Assembly (NCBI GenBank): GCA_020846745.1
Contig: JADLDI010000081.1
Coordinates: 1-64,000 of the forward strand
Reading direction: 5' to 3'
Source: Bryobacterales bacterium
GTDB lineage: Bacteria; Acidobacteriota; Terriglobia; Bryobacterales; Bryobacteraceae
Length of the DNA: 64,000 bases
Positions 48,151 through 57,790 of the stretch are shown piece by piece. The translations under genes and the position numbers were made by a program. Position 1 is the stretch's first letter. Every line of letters begins with the position of its first letter. Under the pieces are notes generated by a model that was given only the letters and a program-made list of their open reading frames with translations, was not told the DNA's origin and did no database searches.

Positions 48151-50502
48151 GTGCTCTTCCTGAATCCGCCTTATTACGTGATTGACGGGCACACTCTTCT
48201 GAGTGACCATGCCGATCCGACGCTGTTCTACGCGATTCCCCCCACGCCGGCGCTGGCGCTCAACGCCGCGGGCTTGCCGGAGTTCTCGCTTGTGCAGTTT
48301 CTGGGGGGAGCCGATGCAAAGCGGATGGACGGGGGGCTGCTGAACCTTACGGTTGAGTTACCGATCACCGACGATACGCTCGCTCGACTAAGCTCTCGGT
48401 TGAAGGCGAAGCTGAACGCACCCGGTAACATCCGTGTTATTCCCGTTCTGTTCGATGATGGCGTAGTCGAGTTAGTGGCGCTGGGCGCGACGTCCGGTTC
48501 GCCCGCGGCGCCGGCGGCGGACGGCTCTGTTGCTCCATCGACCGCACCGCCTCCGCCCAAAGGACCTTTCTCGGTTCAGTTTCTCGGGTCCGGACGCCCG
48601 GCCTTGGCCGGCACGAACCGCGCGACGTTTCAGTTGGTCCTCGATGCGCCGGCGGCGGAACTTGTCGAACGGACGCTGGAGTTACCCGACCTGCCGGTAG
48701 TGGCGATCTACCGGCTCGGTTTCGCCGGTCTGCGTCCCAGCTTCCAAATCGACGTCAAAGCCGACTGGACCAAGCTCTATCGCAACTTAGAAAACAAGTT
48801 CAAAGCCAATGTCTATTACGTGACGGCCGACGCCGAGTTGAAGGTGAGCGAAGCGCTGGAACAGTCCGGCATCCGCATCGACACCACTGTGTTTGGTGTT
48901 GGCGATAACGCGCGCGCAGCGGCTGACCGTGCCCGCAAGCAATTGCTCGACTGGATATTCGATCGCCTCTTCCAGGCTATGGTTGATCCCGGCGCGGCCA
49001 CGGCGAACGCGATTGGCCAAGTCATCGACGACACCGTCTCAAGCCTTGTTCGTGCCGTTATCCCGGGCGTCTCGTACAAACTGCGCGCGGTGCAGGAAAG
49101 CCAGTTGCGCACTATGTCCGCCCGCATGAATGAGTCGGTCGCTGAGCGCCGCGAAGTTGTTCCCCAGGGGACTTTGGGCGGGTTGCTTCAGCGATTCCGG
49201 GTGACTCGGGACAACACCCCGAATCCGAATTGGCCGGCTGTTCGGAACCAACTCGTATCCAAGGTCAATCTCGACGGCTTCCCGCGGATTCAAGTCCAGG
49301 TGGGGGTAGAGGATCGGTTTGCGAGCGATGGTATTTCGAAGATCGACGTCGAACTGAGCCGTATTAATAGTTCTGGAGCGCGGACGAATACAAAAGCCGT
49401 CACGTTCCGTACGGCGGCGGAACGTGAATCGTACGCGGTGAATCTGCTGGGCGAAGTGGACCCGCGATTGGCCACGCCGTATCAGTACCGTACAACCGTC
49501 AACTTCGACCCGGCTAGCCGGTTCGGCTTCCACGATCCCCTCAGTACAAATTGGACAGACGCGCGCACCACCGAACTGTACGTAGAACCGCGTGGACCGG
49601 AGACGTATCAGTTACGTGCTGTGCAGGTGGCAGTAACTCCGGTGTTTTCTTTTGCCGTGTTTCCGATAGTAACTGTCGAATTAAAGGCGGGTCAGGACAA
49701 CACTGCCACTCTCCAGGCTGCGCGTGTAACTCTGAACCAGGAGAAACCGCAGAACGAGTGGCGGTACCGTAGTTTCGGTCCAAGCCTGCTGCCCTATCGT
49801 TACCGGGCCACGTTTCACCGGCTCGCCGATCGTGGCGGCGATATCCAGACGGATTGGATCGAACAGACGGAAGACTGGCTGTCGGTTCCCGACCCGCTTC
49901 CCCGTAAACGCACCATAAACGTGTTCGTGAACCTGCCGTGGCAGGACATTGCCGCATCGTTCATCCAACTCCGCTACAACGACGATCCAAACGACATACA
50001 TTACGACGAACAGATCGATCTCGACCCGGCGAAGCGAGTGATTCGGCGCGACATACCGATTGCCAATACGGGTTCGCGCGCTGTTCAGTACCGCCTGACC
50101 ATCTTCCTCGCCAGCGGTGTGCTGATGGAAGGATCGTGGCGCGAGACAGAAGACGAGCGGGTGTTGGTCGACCGCCGTCTTGTCGATACCCGATTGGTGC
50201 GCGTCCAGTCGGTTGGCGGCAAGCTTCGTGATAACCGGCTGGCGCAGGTGCGGTTGCGGCTACAGGTGCGTGAACCGGGACGCGAGGTGGTGCGCACTGA
50301 AACGGAACTGCGCGTCCAGGCCGACCAGAACGATCAACGATTTCCGTCGTGGGAGTATCTGCTGGGCGATCCGCCGGTCCGAACGGTCCACTACGATGCG
50401 CTCTTTATCGACGAGAACGGCTTCACGGACACGGTTCCGTTTCGACCCACCGAGGCCGACCTTCTCGTTGTGAACCTACGCTCGAAAACCGTGACGGTCT
50501 GA
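48151..50502 (+). CDS. Unknown cluster protein B (783 aa, beta-repeat family)
   Basis: No named family recognised; GTG start with GAGG upstream. N-terminal signature in diverged form (YYVIDGHTLLSDH, then LFYAIPPTPAL). A Pro/Ala linker (SGSPAAPAADGS to PPPPKG, about residues 113-138) precedes the shared block FQLVLDAPAAELVERTL / YRLGFAGLRPSFQIDVKADW, which is conserved in proteins C and D. The middle is helical. The C-terminal 350 residues repeat the beta pattern (LLPYRYRATFHRL, WIEQTEDWLSV; AVQYRLTIFLASG, WRETEDERVLV; TVHYDALFIDENG). No signal peptide or membrane helix, so probably cytoplasmic until assembled. It lies 40 bp after A and six bp before C. Confidence 0.85.
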   Translation: MLFLNPPYYVIDGHTLLSDHADPTLFYAIPPTPALALNAAGLPEFSLVQFLGGADAKRMDGGLLNLTVELPITDDTLARLSSRLKAKLNAPGNIRVIPVLFDDGVVELVALGATSGSPAAPAADGSVAPSTAPPPPKGPFSVQFLGSGRPALAGTNRATFQLVLDAPAAELVERTLELPDLPVVAIYRLGFAGLRPSFQIDVKADWTKLYRNLENKFKANVYYVTADAELKVSEALEQSGIRIDTTVFGVGDNARAAADRARKQLLDWIFDRLFQAMVDPGAATANAIGQVIDDTVSSLVRAVIPGVSYKLRAVQESQLRTMSARMNESVAERREVVPQGTLGGLLQRFRVTRDNTPNPNWPAVRNQLVSKVNLDGFPRIQVQVGVEDRFASDGISKIDVELSRINSSGARTNTKAVTFRTAAERESYAVNLLGEVDPRLATPYQYRTTVNFDPASRFGFHDPLSTNWTDARTTELYVEPRGPETYQLRAVQVAVTPVFSFAVFPIVTVELKAGQDNTATLQAARVTLNQEKPQNEWRYRSFGPSLLPYRYRATFHRLADRGGDIQTDWIEQTEDWLSVPDPLPRKRTINVFVNLPWQDIAASFIQLRYNDDPNDIHYDEQIDLDPAKRVIRRDIPIANTGSRAVQYRLTIFLASGVLMEGSWRETEDERVLVDRRLVDTRLVRVQSVGGKLRDNRLAQVRLRLQVREPGREVVRTETELRVQADQNDQRFPSWEYLLGDPPVRTVHYDALFIDENGFTDTVPFRPTEADLLVVNLRSKTVTV

Positions 50503-50508
50503 AATCCT

Positions 50509-52824
50509 ATGTTGTCTCTGGAACCTCCCATTCTCGAAATCGACGGCTTGACGGTGTTCCGCGACCACGCCATCGCCGACCAGTTTTACTATCTTGCTCC
50601 GCACCCGCAGATCGCTCGTGTCGACGGGCGTATTATGTTCGACTTGTTTGCCTACACGGTTGAACTGAAACACTCGCCGCTGGCGGGCACCGCCATTCCG
50701 GAAGAACTCGGGGCCGGCTTTCTCAATATGGGTGTGTCGTGCGCGCTAACCGACGCGCAGCGGGAACGATTGCGCTCGTCGATTGCTACTCGAATGGATC
50801 GCGACCCCGACAAAGTGGTGGCGCTCCCGGCGCCCTATCACAAGGGTTCCGTACGTGTGCTGGCCCTCGATAAGTTCAGCGCGCCAGGCCAGGCCGCCGG
50901 AAGTCCCGCGTCTGAAGACCGGCTGAAAGGGCGGCCGACATTCGTGGAGGAGATTCTCGGCGAGGCCACGCCCGGCTTGTTTGGCGACCTGCGTTCTATC
51001 TTTTCACTGCGCCTAAGCCAGAACGGAGTCGCATTTCTCGAAGCCCTCTATAAAGACGGGGCCGCCCCGGTTGGCGTTGTGTACGATCTGAAGTTCTACG
51101 GTATGCGCCCCTCGATAGAGGTGGTCGTTAAGGCAGACCTGGCCCGGATCTACAAACATTTTGGCGGGGGCCTCGAAGGCCAGTACCAATGGTTCAAGGC
51201 TGACATAAGTGCCGGCGTGGATTATCTGAAAGAACAGAGCGCCATCGATATTCAGGTGACAAGCCATGCCGTCGGCGACGCCGCGGAAAAGAGTAAGGAA
51301 CTGGCGCTATCTCTTTTCAAAGATCGAATTATCCAGGACTTATTCCGTCCCACCGCACCTCAGGTTCCGAATAACTTGAGTTCTATCGCGTCCACCGCCG
51401 CTACAACGGCCGCGGGCGGCGCCACGACGGCAGCCAACAGCAAAGGCTCTATCGGGTTTACGTTGAAGTTCCAGAAGAACGAAGACCTGAAAGTCCTCGA
51501 ATACAAATTCTCCGAACGGGCGCCGGAAGAACGCACGCATTCACCGCAGGCGTTTGTGGCGCTGTTGGCTTCAAAGCCCGAGATCGAGAAGCGAATTCAT
51601 CGCGTCGACCTGGCTAACGACTTCTTTGAGACACTCGATGTGCTGGTGACAGGCCCGACAAAGGAAGAGTTCGATTCGCTGCGTATCCGGCAGGTAGAAG
51701 CGACGATTACCTACGGCGAGCCCGGCGATGCCTCGCCGCCCGAATCGCGTTCGCTGCTGTTTCGTGCCGATTCAACCGGCGACAAAGTGTTCTCAGTCAA
51801 GCGGCGGGGCCGCAAGACGCTGGCGTATAAGTACTCGCTCGTTTACGACTTTGTGGCCGATCCGAATCTCGACGCCGAGTCGCAGCGCCTGGACTTCCCG
51901 AACCGCACCGCCACCAGCCGAACGCTTCTCATCAATCCCACCAACGATTTCGGTGTCCTGAAACTCGAGGTGGAGTCCGGTCGCATCGACGAGAGCATCC
52001 GGCAGGTGGACGTAACACTCCAGTACAAGTCGCGGCTTAGCCAATTCAAGGCGGAACAGCGGTTTCGTATCAATCGGATGCCTAATGCGCCCGCGGGGCA
52101 GCCAATGCGGTGGCAGGTGCGCACGCGAGAGCGGGACCTCGCGCCGTACCAGGCGATCAACACCTTCGTATTCGACGAGGGCGCGCAGTACACCGCTCCC
52201 GTGGTGAACTCGACGGAGCCGCTGTTCCGTGTCGATTCACCGTTCCAGCACGTACGCCGCCTTTTGGTGAAGCCTAACGTCGTATCGCCGAACATCACGC
52301 AGTTGACCGTGGAGGTGGAATACCAGGACAAGGTTGGCGGGTATAGCCGCAAGTTGTTCACGAGCCTCGTGCCGCCGTTTGAGAGCAAAGAGATCACTTG
52401 GCCCATTCTCGACCCCAACCACCAGAAGATCCGCTATCGCGCCACAACACACGAGCCTGGTTTTATCTCGGAGGGCGACTGGCAAGAGACCGACAGCGCT
52501 AGCATCATCGTCGGAGCAGTGGGCAGCCGGGTGGCTGTCGTTAACGTTCGGCTGATTGGCGCTACCTTGACCGACGTCAATCTGGATGCACTCATGGTCA
52601 AGCTGCAATTGGCCCTGGCGTCCACAGATTCGGCCGACCCGGTAAGCCTCTTCTTCGAGCCGGCAGGACCGACGGCACAGGACGCCCGGCTGACTGTTCC
52701 CCCGGCGTTTACCTTCCGATACCGGTATCAAACCACCGCGTTTAAGCGTACTGGCGAAGTGGTTGAATCGGCGTGGAAAGAAGATACGAATCGTTTGCTT
52801 GTCATTTCTACGCGAAACATTTAG
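50509..52824 (+). CDS. Unknown cluster protein C (771 aa, beta-repeat family)
   Basis: No named family recognised. Clear N-terminal signature: ILEIDGLTVFRDHAIADQFY then YLAPHPQI and a MFDLFAYTVE strand. Shared central block FSLRLSQNGVAFLEALYKDG / VVYDLKFYGMRPSIEVVVKA, followed by a helical insert and an Ala/Thr-rich linker (STAATTAAGGATTAANS, about 300-320). Then a second conserved block SPQAFVALLA...IHRVDLANDFFETLDVLV, also present in D. The C-terminal part has three beta repeats ending with FRYRYQTTAFKRTGEVVES and WKEDTNRLLVIS. No export signal. Only six bases separate it from B, indicating a single transcript. Confidence 0.85.
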   Translation: MLSLEPPILEIDGLTVFRDHAIADQFYYLAPHPQIARVDGRIMFDLFAYTVELKHSPLAGTAIPEELGAGFLNMGVSCALTDAQRERLRSSIATRMDRDPDKVVALPAPYHKGSVRVLALDKFSAPGQAAGSPASEDRLKGRPTFVEEILGEATPGLFGDLRSIFSLRLSQNGVAFLEALYKDGAAPVGVVYDLKFYGMRPSIEVVVKADLARIYKHFGGGLEGQYQWFKADISAGVDYLKEQSAIDIQVTSHAVGDAAEKSKELALSLFKDRIIQDLFRPTAPQVPNNLSSIASTAATTAAGGATTAANSKGSIGFTLKFQKNEDLKVLEYKFSERAPEERTHSPQAFVALLASKPEIEKRIHRVDLANDFFETLDVLVTGPTKEEFDSLRIRQVEATITYGEPGDASPPESRSLLFRADSTGDKVFSVKRRGRKTLAYKYSLVYDFVADPNLDAESQRLDFPNRTATSRTLLINPTNDFGVLKLEVESGRIDESIRQVDVTLQYKSRLSQFKAEQRFRINRMPNAPAGQPMRWQVRTRERDLAPYQAINTFVFDEGAQYTAPVVNSTEPLFRVDSPFQHVRRLLVKPNVVSPNITQLTVEVEYQDKVGGYSRKLFTSLVPPFESKEITWPILDPNHQKIRYRATTHEPGFISEGDWQETDSASIIVGAVGSRVAVVNVRLIGATLTDVNLDALMVKLQLALASTDSADPVSLFFEPAGPTAQDARLTVPPAFTFRYRYQTTAFKRTGEVVESAWKEDTNRLLVISTRNI

Positions 52825-52875
52825 AGCCCGGCTTACACAAGGCAGGTAAGCGGATCGACAGAGAGGAGCTTTTGG

Positions 52876-55488
52876 ATGCTGGATATTGAATCCCGGATGG
52901 AGATATTGGGTGTAACTGTATTCCGAGATACCGACCGGAAGAGTCAATTCTTCTACCTTCCTGGCCCGCCACATATCACTCAGGAAAGCGGCTCGCCTCT
53001 GTTTGACTTATTCCTGTTCCGGAAGGGCGGGGCGGCCGCGGATGCCGTCTCGGGCGGCTTCCTCAATATGACCGTCGACACCGGGTTGGGCGGAATGAAA
53101 GACCGTGTAGAGGCCAAACTGAAAGAACAGTTTGGCGACGACATCAATCTGGCCAGTGTACCGCTCAGCAAAGGGCAGGTTCGAGTCATCGCGCTAGGGG
53201 AAGATAGCAAGGCGCTCACCGGCGGTGTCGAAAATGAACGGACGCCGCAGGGCCAGGCGGTCGTTCAGAAGGGCCCAAGGTTCATTGAAAATATCTTGGG
53301 CGCCACCACGCCTTCGCTCGATGCGCAGAACCGGGCCATATTCTCGTTCTCGCTTAACGAGAACGGCGCCGCATTCTTTATGGGTGCTTTGACGCAGAAC
53401 GTCACAGCCCGGCCGATCGGTGTCATCTACGAGCTGGAATACATCGGCCTGTTACCCGCGTACGACCTGGAAGTGACCATCAACTTCAAGCAGGCGTATG
53501 AATACATGCGGACGCGGTTCACGCTGGGCACGCTCTTCTTCCGCGCGGATATCGACAATATCGTCGAGCAATTAAAGCGCAACGAGAGCATCAAGATCCG
53601 TGAAGTGGCGAGGACTCTTGAGTTATCCACGCCGGAAGCGGTTCAGGCGCGCCAGCAACGGATCGATCAGTTAGTGAAGGATCTGGCGGCCGGCGCGATG
53701 TTCCACCCATCGCTCACGCCCGGCGAGCCTCGTGTAAGTGGTGACACGATCACTGCTGCCGATCCTACCAACACGGCGCCAACCAGCACTCCGGGCACGA
53801 CCAGCAGCGCCATGGATGCCGTGCGTCACGGGCCTTCCGCCGCCATCAACGCGGGCATGGGAGAAGCGCTTTTGCCGCGAACCGCTGACGCCAACGCCCA
53901 GCAGGGTCAGGGCCAGGGTCAGCCGCAAGGACAGGGAGCAGGGTCGGGTACCCCCGCCGGCAACGGTGGAACTCCGGCGGGAGGGCAGGGCGGAACCGGT
54001 ACGGCCGGCACGACTGGAGCTACCGATCCAGCCACTAATACCCAGGGCGGAAATCGCGAAACCGCCGCTGATGTGTGGAACCGGTTAGGCCGGCCTCAGG
54101 CCGCTTTCGCCCTTAAGCAGGTACGGCAGGAAGAAGAGCGCACGGTAACTTACAATCTTACCCAGGTAACCGCACAGAAACAGACGATCGCGCCGCAGAG
54201 TTTCATTCAGTTGATGTATTCCCCTGCCGACCTGCGCCGCCGCATCAGTCTGGTCGACCTCAATCATCCGTTCTTCCAGCGCATCAACATCAACGTGTCG
54301 GCCGGGGATGTCGATTTCGCCGCTGAAGGAATCAAGCAGATGACGGTACAGCTTCGCTACGGCGTCCGGCCTGACGGCACGTCGCCCAAAGACACCGCAG
54401 AAGTAATTCTCCGCGCGCGCACGGATACGAAGGACTTCACCTTCTTCGCCGACGCGAACCAGAAGCAGAGCTTTGAGTACAAACTGATCGTCGACTATCA
54501 ATCGAACTTCGGCATCGGCGTGGATGACGTTCGCGTCGAGGGTCCGTGGATCGGCACGGAAGCGCGTAGCCTGGCGGTTCACCCACGGTCGCTTGGCCGA
54601 ACCCTGCCTGTAACAGTTCAACTCGCGCCCAATGTGTCCGATGACGTCGCTTCTGTCCAGAGCAAAGTGCGCTATTTCAACCAGGCGCGGCAGATCGATA
54701 AGTCGAAACTAGTCACACTCGATAAGAACAAACGTAGCGAGTTGGTTAACATTCGGCTCGCCGACGCCAAAGAAACGTTCGAGGTGTCGAGTACGATCTT
54801 CTTTTCCGACGGCGCTAAAGAAACACTGCCGACGATTCACTTGCCGGACCCCACGACAGGAACCTCTGATGACGTTGTGGTGATTGGTGTGCCGCCCGGC
54901 AACCTGCTTACCGGTGACATCATCATGCAGGACCCGCTGGTGGAGCTTTCGTCGGTCCTGGTAGATACACAGGTAAACCAAGGGGCCGCACTCGTTCAAT
55001 CGAAAACCTTCGAATTACAGCAGTCCGGGGCGCGGCAGGTGTTCAGCGTACGTTTGCCGCAGCGCGATAAGCCGGCCCGCCTCAGTTATCGTGAACGCCG
55101 CATCTTCAAAGATGGCGGTATCGAAGCGGAAGAGTTCCGCGATGCGGTAACCAGCAACCTAATCGTAGGTGTGCCCGCGCAGGACGTTGTTACCGTCAAC
55201 GTGCGTTACCTGGGTCCTCAACTTTCGTCGCTGGGTATTAATGCCATGATGCTCGATTTTGAGTACACGGCTAAGAATAAGGATCCGAAGTTTGACCAAA
55301 GCACGTCGTTGCTCATCACTGATGATCCCACGTCGCTGATTCACGATTGGAAGATCCGGTTGCCGGACCGCCGGGAAAAGACCTATCGCTGGCGTATGAA
55401 GATGTTCTTCAACAACGGCAGCGAAAGTGGCACCGAATTTCGTGACGATACGCGCACGATGCTGATCTTGCGCCCGCCGCAAGCTTAA
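52876..55488 (+). CDS. Unknown cluster protein D (870 aa, with Gln/Gly linker)
   Basis: The largest member; no named family recognised. Strong Shine-Dalgarno (GAGGAG-type) before the ATG. Signature MEILGVTVFRDTDRKSQFFY followed by LPGPPHIT. Shared block IFSFSLNENGAAFFMGAL / IYELEYIGLLPAYDLEVTI. Residues about 335-395 are low complexity: a Gln-Gly run (QGQGQGQPQGQG) grading into Gly/Thr/Ala, probably disordered. Then the second block APQSFIQLMYS...ISLVDLNHPFFQRININV and three C-terminal beta repeats (KTYRWRMKMFFNNGSESG final). The flexible linker splits the protein into an N-terminal module of about 330 residues and a C-terminal one of 470. No export signal seen. Confidence 0.86.
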   Translation: MLDIESRMEILGVTVFRDTDRKSQFFYLPGPPHITQESGSPLFDLFLFRKGGAAADAVSGGFLNMTVDTGLGGMKDRVEAKLKEQFGDDINLASVPLSKGQVRVIALGEDSKALTGGVENERTPQGQAVVQKGPRFIENILGATTPSLDAQNRAIFSFSLNENGAAFFMGALTQNVTARPIGVIYELEYIGLLPAYDLEVTINFKQAYEYMRTRFTLGTLFFRADIDNIVEQLKRNESIKIREVARTLELSTPEAVQARQQRIDQLVKDLAAGAMFHPSLTPGEPRVSGDTITAADPTNTAPTSTPGTTSSAMDAVRHGPSAAINAGMGEALLPRTADANAQQGQGQGQPQGQGAGSGTPAGNGGTPAGGQGGTGTAGTTGATDPATNTQGGNRETAADVWNRLGRPQAAFALKQVRQEEERTVTYNLTQVTAQKQTIAPQSFIQLMYSPADLRRRISLVDLNHPFFQRININVSAGDVDFAAEGIKQMTVQLRYGVRPDGTSPKDTAEVILRARTDTKDFTFFADANQKQSFEYKLIVDYQSNFGIGVDDVRVEGPWIGTEARSLAVHPRSLGRTLPVTVQLAPNVSDDVASVQSKVRYFNQARQIDKSKLVTLDKNKRSELVNIRLADAKETFEVSSTIFFSDGAKETLPTIHLPDPTTGTSDDVVVIGVPPGNLLTGDIIMQDPLVELSSVLVDTQVNQGAALVQSKTFELQQSGARQVFSVRLPQRDKPARLSYRERRIFKDGGIEAEEFRDAVTSNLIVGVPAQDVVTVNVRYLGPQLSSLGINAMMLDFEYTAKNKDPKFDQSTSLLITDDPTSLIHDWKIRLPDRREKTYRWRMKMFFNNGSESGTEFRDDTRTMLILRPPQA

Positions 55489-55500
55489 TGGAGCGATAAC

Positions 55501-57099
55501 ATGGGAAACTTCGAAGAACTTAAGCAGCGCTATATGTTCACGGCAAACGGCGCCGGGTCGTCTGGCGCCTCGTCTGCTGCACCGGCGATTCCGATTTTCT
55601 CCGGATGTCAGGTACAGGCGCTGATCGATGGCGCCCCCTACTTCGGCGACCTCAAGTCCGAACTCGGGAAAGTCAGCGGCGCCGGCAGTTTCGCCTATCT
55701 TTGCGGGTGGTGGTGCGGCCACGATTTTTCGCTGGAAGGAGCCTCGTCTACAGCCGCATTTGCCGACTTACTGATTGCTAAGTCGAAAGCCGGCGTTGAC
55801 GTTCGCGTGCTCGGCTGGGTACTGGCGCCGGAAGTTATGCAAGACCCGCGAATTCGGTCGGGTGGCGCCGGCGGAATTCTCGGCTTAAATGGCGACACGA
55901 TGGCCTTTATTAAAAAACTGCGCACGGAACCGAGCCTGGCGAATAAAGCCGTGCTTAACATCCTGGCCCATCCCGCTGGGGCCGCTCATCTGAAAATGGC
56001 CGTGGTCGGAAATGCTACGCAGGCGGTGGGGTTCACCGGAGGGTTGGATCTTCAGAAGGGCCGTTACAACCGCTGGCGTGACGTCCAAACACGTGTTACC
56101 GGACCGGTGACACAGGTCTTCTTCGATATGTTCCGGGCGATGTGGACCGAAGTGAAAGCCAGGCCGCCCGTCACGTTGTCGGCCCCCAACGAACACGCCG
56201 CCGGGAACCCGACAATTACACTCGCCAGCCACTCGACAGCGATGCCTGACTTGCCCGCCAAAACGATCAACAGTACGGCCACTAAGAAGATCCACGTTCA
56301 GCCGGTTCGCACTTTGCCTAAGTTCAACTTTGCGACAGGCGGTAGTGTCGGCAGTCTTCCGAAGAATCAGCCCTTGTCGTTCGCGCCGAACGGCCTGTTT
56401 GAAGTCAAAACCGTTTGGGAGAAGGCGATTAAAGCCGCGCAGACTTACATCTATATTGAGGACCAGGGATTTACGTCTTTCGAGGTGCTCGATTGGATCA
56501 ACGCGGCGGTTAAGGCTTCCCCTGACCTTCGGGTGGTGTTGCTTACCGGACAGGGCGATCCTAACGACCAGCCGAACCAGGTAGGTCCGAAGTTATTCGC
56601 CAAGGCCATCAACGATCATTTACTTGGGGGCCTAGGGCAAACCGACCAGGACCGGATTGGCGTGTTTCGCCACCTCACCACCACCATCCACTCCAAGACA
56701 TCGATCATCGACGATAACTGGGCTTTAGTGGGCTCCGCCAACGTGATGCGCCGTAGTCTCTATACGGACTTTGAGCACTCTGTAGCCTTCATGGACGAGG
56801 AGGATGTTGCGGTTCAGGAATATCGAAGCAACCTTTGGGGCAAGTACTTCAATCAGTCCATCGGCAATCCCGACGATGCGCTTGACGAGTGGTTCGCGAT
56901 TCCGTTTCGAACCACGGGCGGCACGCCCCACGCATCTGGCATCGAACGCATGCGTATTCCGTTCCCGGCGGTTACGATCAGTGCCGACGAGCAGGTGATC
57001 GCCGATGAAGTAATCGACTGCGATTCACGTGAGGTCTGGGGCGACGATCTCGTTCGCCTTCACGTTCGCCAAGCCGGCGCCGGCTCGATGGGTGGATAA
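55501..57099 (+). CDS. Phospholipase D-superfamily protein with one altered HKD motif
   Basis: A 532-residue PLD-family protein most like the eukaryotic-type phosphatidyl hydrolases. The second motif is intact (H397-S-K399...D404 in HSKTSIIDDNWALVGSANV), preceded by YIYIEDQGF as in those enzymes. The first half has VGFTGGLDLQKGRYNRWRDV and RVTGP, also typical. At the first HKD, however, the sequence is H163-L-K165-M-A-V-V-G170: the Asp is replaced by Gly, which could weaken or alter catalysis. Known reaction: transfer of a phosphatidyl group via a phospho-His intermediate. No signal peptide. GGAG precedes the start; it sits in mid-operon with a one-base gap to the next gene. Confidence 0.87.
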   Translation: MGNFEELKQRYMFTANGAGSSGASSAAPAIPIFSGCQVQALIDGAPYFGDLKSELGKVSGAGSFAYLCGWWCGHDFSLEGASSTAAFADLLIAKSKAGVDVRVLGWVLAPEVMQDPRIRSGGAGGILGLNGDTMAFIKKLRTEPSLANKAVLNILAHPAGAAHLKMAVVGNATQAVGFTGGLDLQKGRYNRWRDVQTRVTGPVTQVFFDMFRAMWTEVKARPPVTLSAPNEHAAGNPTITLASHSTAMPDLPAKTINSTATKKIHVQPVRTLPKFNFATGGSVGSLPKNQPLSFAPNGLFEVKTVWEKAIKAAQTYIYIEDQGFTSFEVLDWINAAVKASPDLRVVLLTGQGDPNDQPNQVGPKLFAKAINDHLLGGLGQTDQDRIGVFRHLTTTIHSKTSIIDDNWALVGSANVMRRSLYTDFEHSVAFMDEEDVAVQEYRSNLWGKYFNQSIGNPDDALDEWFAIPFRTTGGTPHASGIERMRIPFPAVTISADEQVIADEVIDCDSREVWGDDLVRLHVRQAGAGSMGG

Positions 57100-57100
57100 A

Positions 57101-57775
57101 ATGGGAACCTTGACAATGAACGCCGCCGCGCCTCCTATCCCGATCGCCCTATGTCCTGATGTGCTTGTGTTCCCTGACATTCAGGATGCAAAGCGATTTT
57201 ACGCTTTTGCCGCCCACCCGCGCGTATCTCGCGACGAAACCGGCGCTCCGTTGATTAGCCTGATCATCTACGGCAAAACAACTGCCAGCCAATTCGTGGC
57301 CTCGGGCGGTCAGTTTACGGCCACTTTTGACCTGGCGATCTCACATGCTGAGCGTGCGGTAATCGAACGGCAACTGCAAGGTTCGGTACTCTACCCAGAC
57401 TGGATAGATACCGAGGTTACCGTCAAACTGATCGACAGTATAACTGGGAAGGGCAATGCTTCGCTCGCCGGCCCGAATGAATGCGTCGTCAGTGCCATGC
57501 TCTCGGGCCCTCAAGCAGACTCGTTGCGCGATGCTTGGCTCAAGCGCACCTCCGGATTGCATGTGCAGTATGTAGTAGGGATGCGGGGCGCCGCTCAGTC
57601 GGCCGCAACTTCAGACGCCTCTCGCAACTATGCCGCCGGTGCTTCCACGCAGTCTTACTCATCTCGGGTTAGCTTATCGGTTACCCACGCCGGACGTGTG
57701 CAGATGACCGTCGAAGGCGCTATCCAACCCGGCTTACTCGATCTTTCCGGTCGTATTCAAACCATCAGCCTTTAA
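57101..57775 (+). CDS. Unknown cluster protein F (224 aa, short family member)
   Basis: No named family recognised. It appears to be a short relative of the large proteins, keeping only an N-terminal module: CPDVLVFPDIQDAKRFYAFA corresponds to the F-R-D ... F-Y signature, followed by GAPLISLIIYGK. A Ser/Ala-rich segment (about 165-185) and a final beta stretch (SRVSLSVTHAGRVQMTV) follow; the tandem repeats are absent. The ATG at 57101 is one base after the phospholipase stop. The ATG at 57116 (MNAAAPP) is an alternative start. Could act as a cap or adaptor subunit, which is speculation. Confidence 0.75.
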   Translation: MGTLTMNAAAPPIPIALCPDVLVFPDIQDAKRFYAFAAHPRVSRDETGAPLISLIIYGKTTASQFVASGGQFTATFDLAISHAERAVIERQLQGSVLYPDWIDTEVTVKLIDSITGKGNASLAGPNECVVSAMLSGPQADSLRDAWLKRTSGLHVQYVVGMRGAAQSAATSDASRNYAAGASTQSYSSRVSLSVTHAGRVQMTVEGAIQPGLLDLSGRIQTISL

Positions 57776-57790
57776 CTATTAGGAGAAGAC

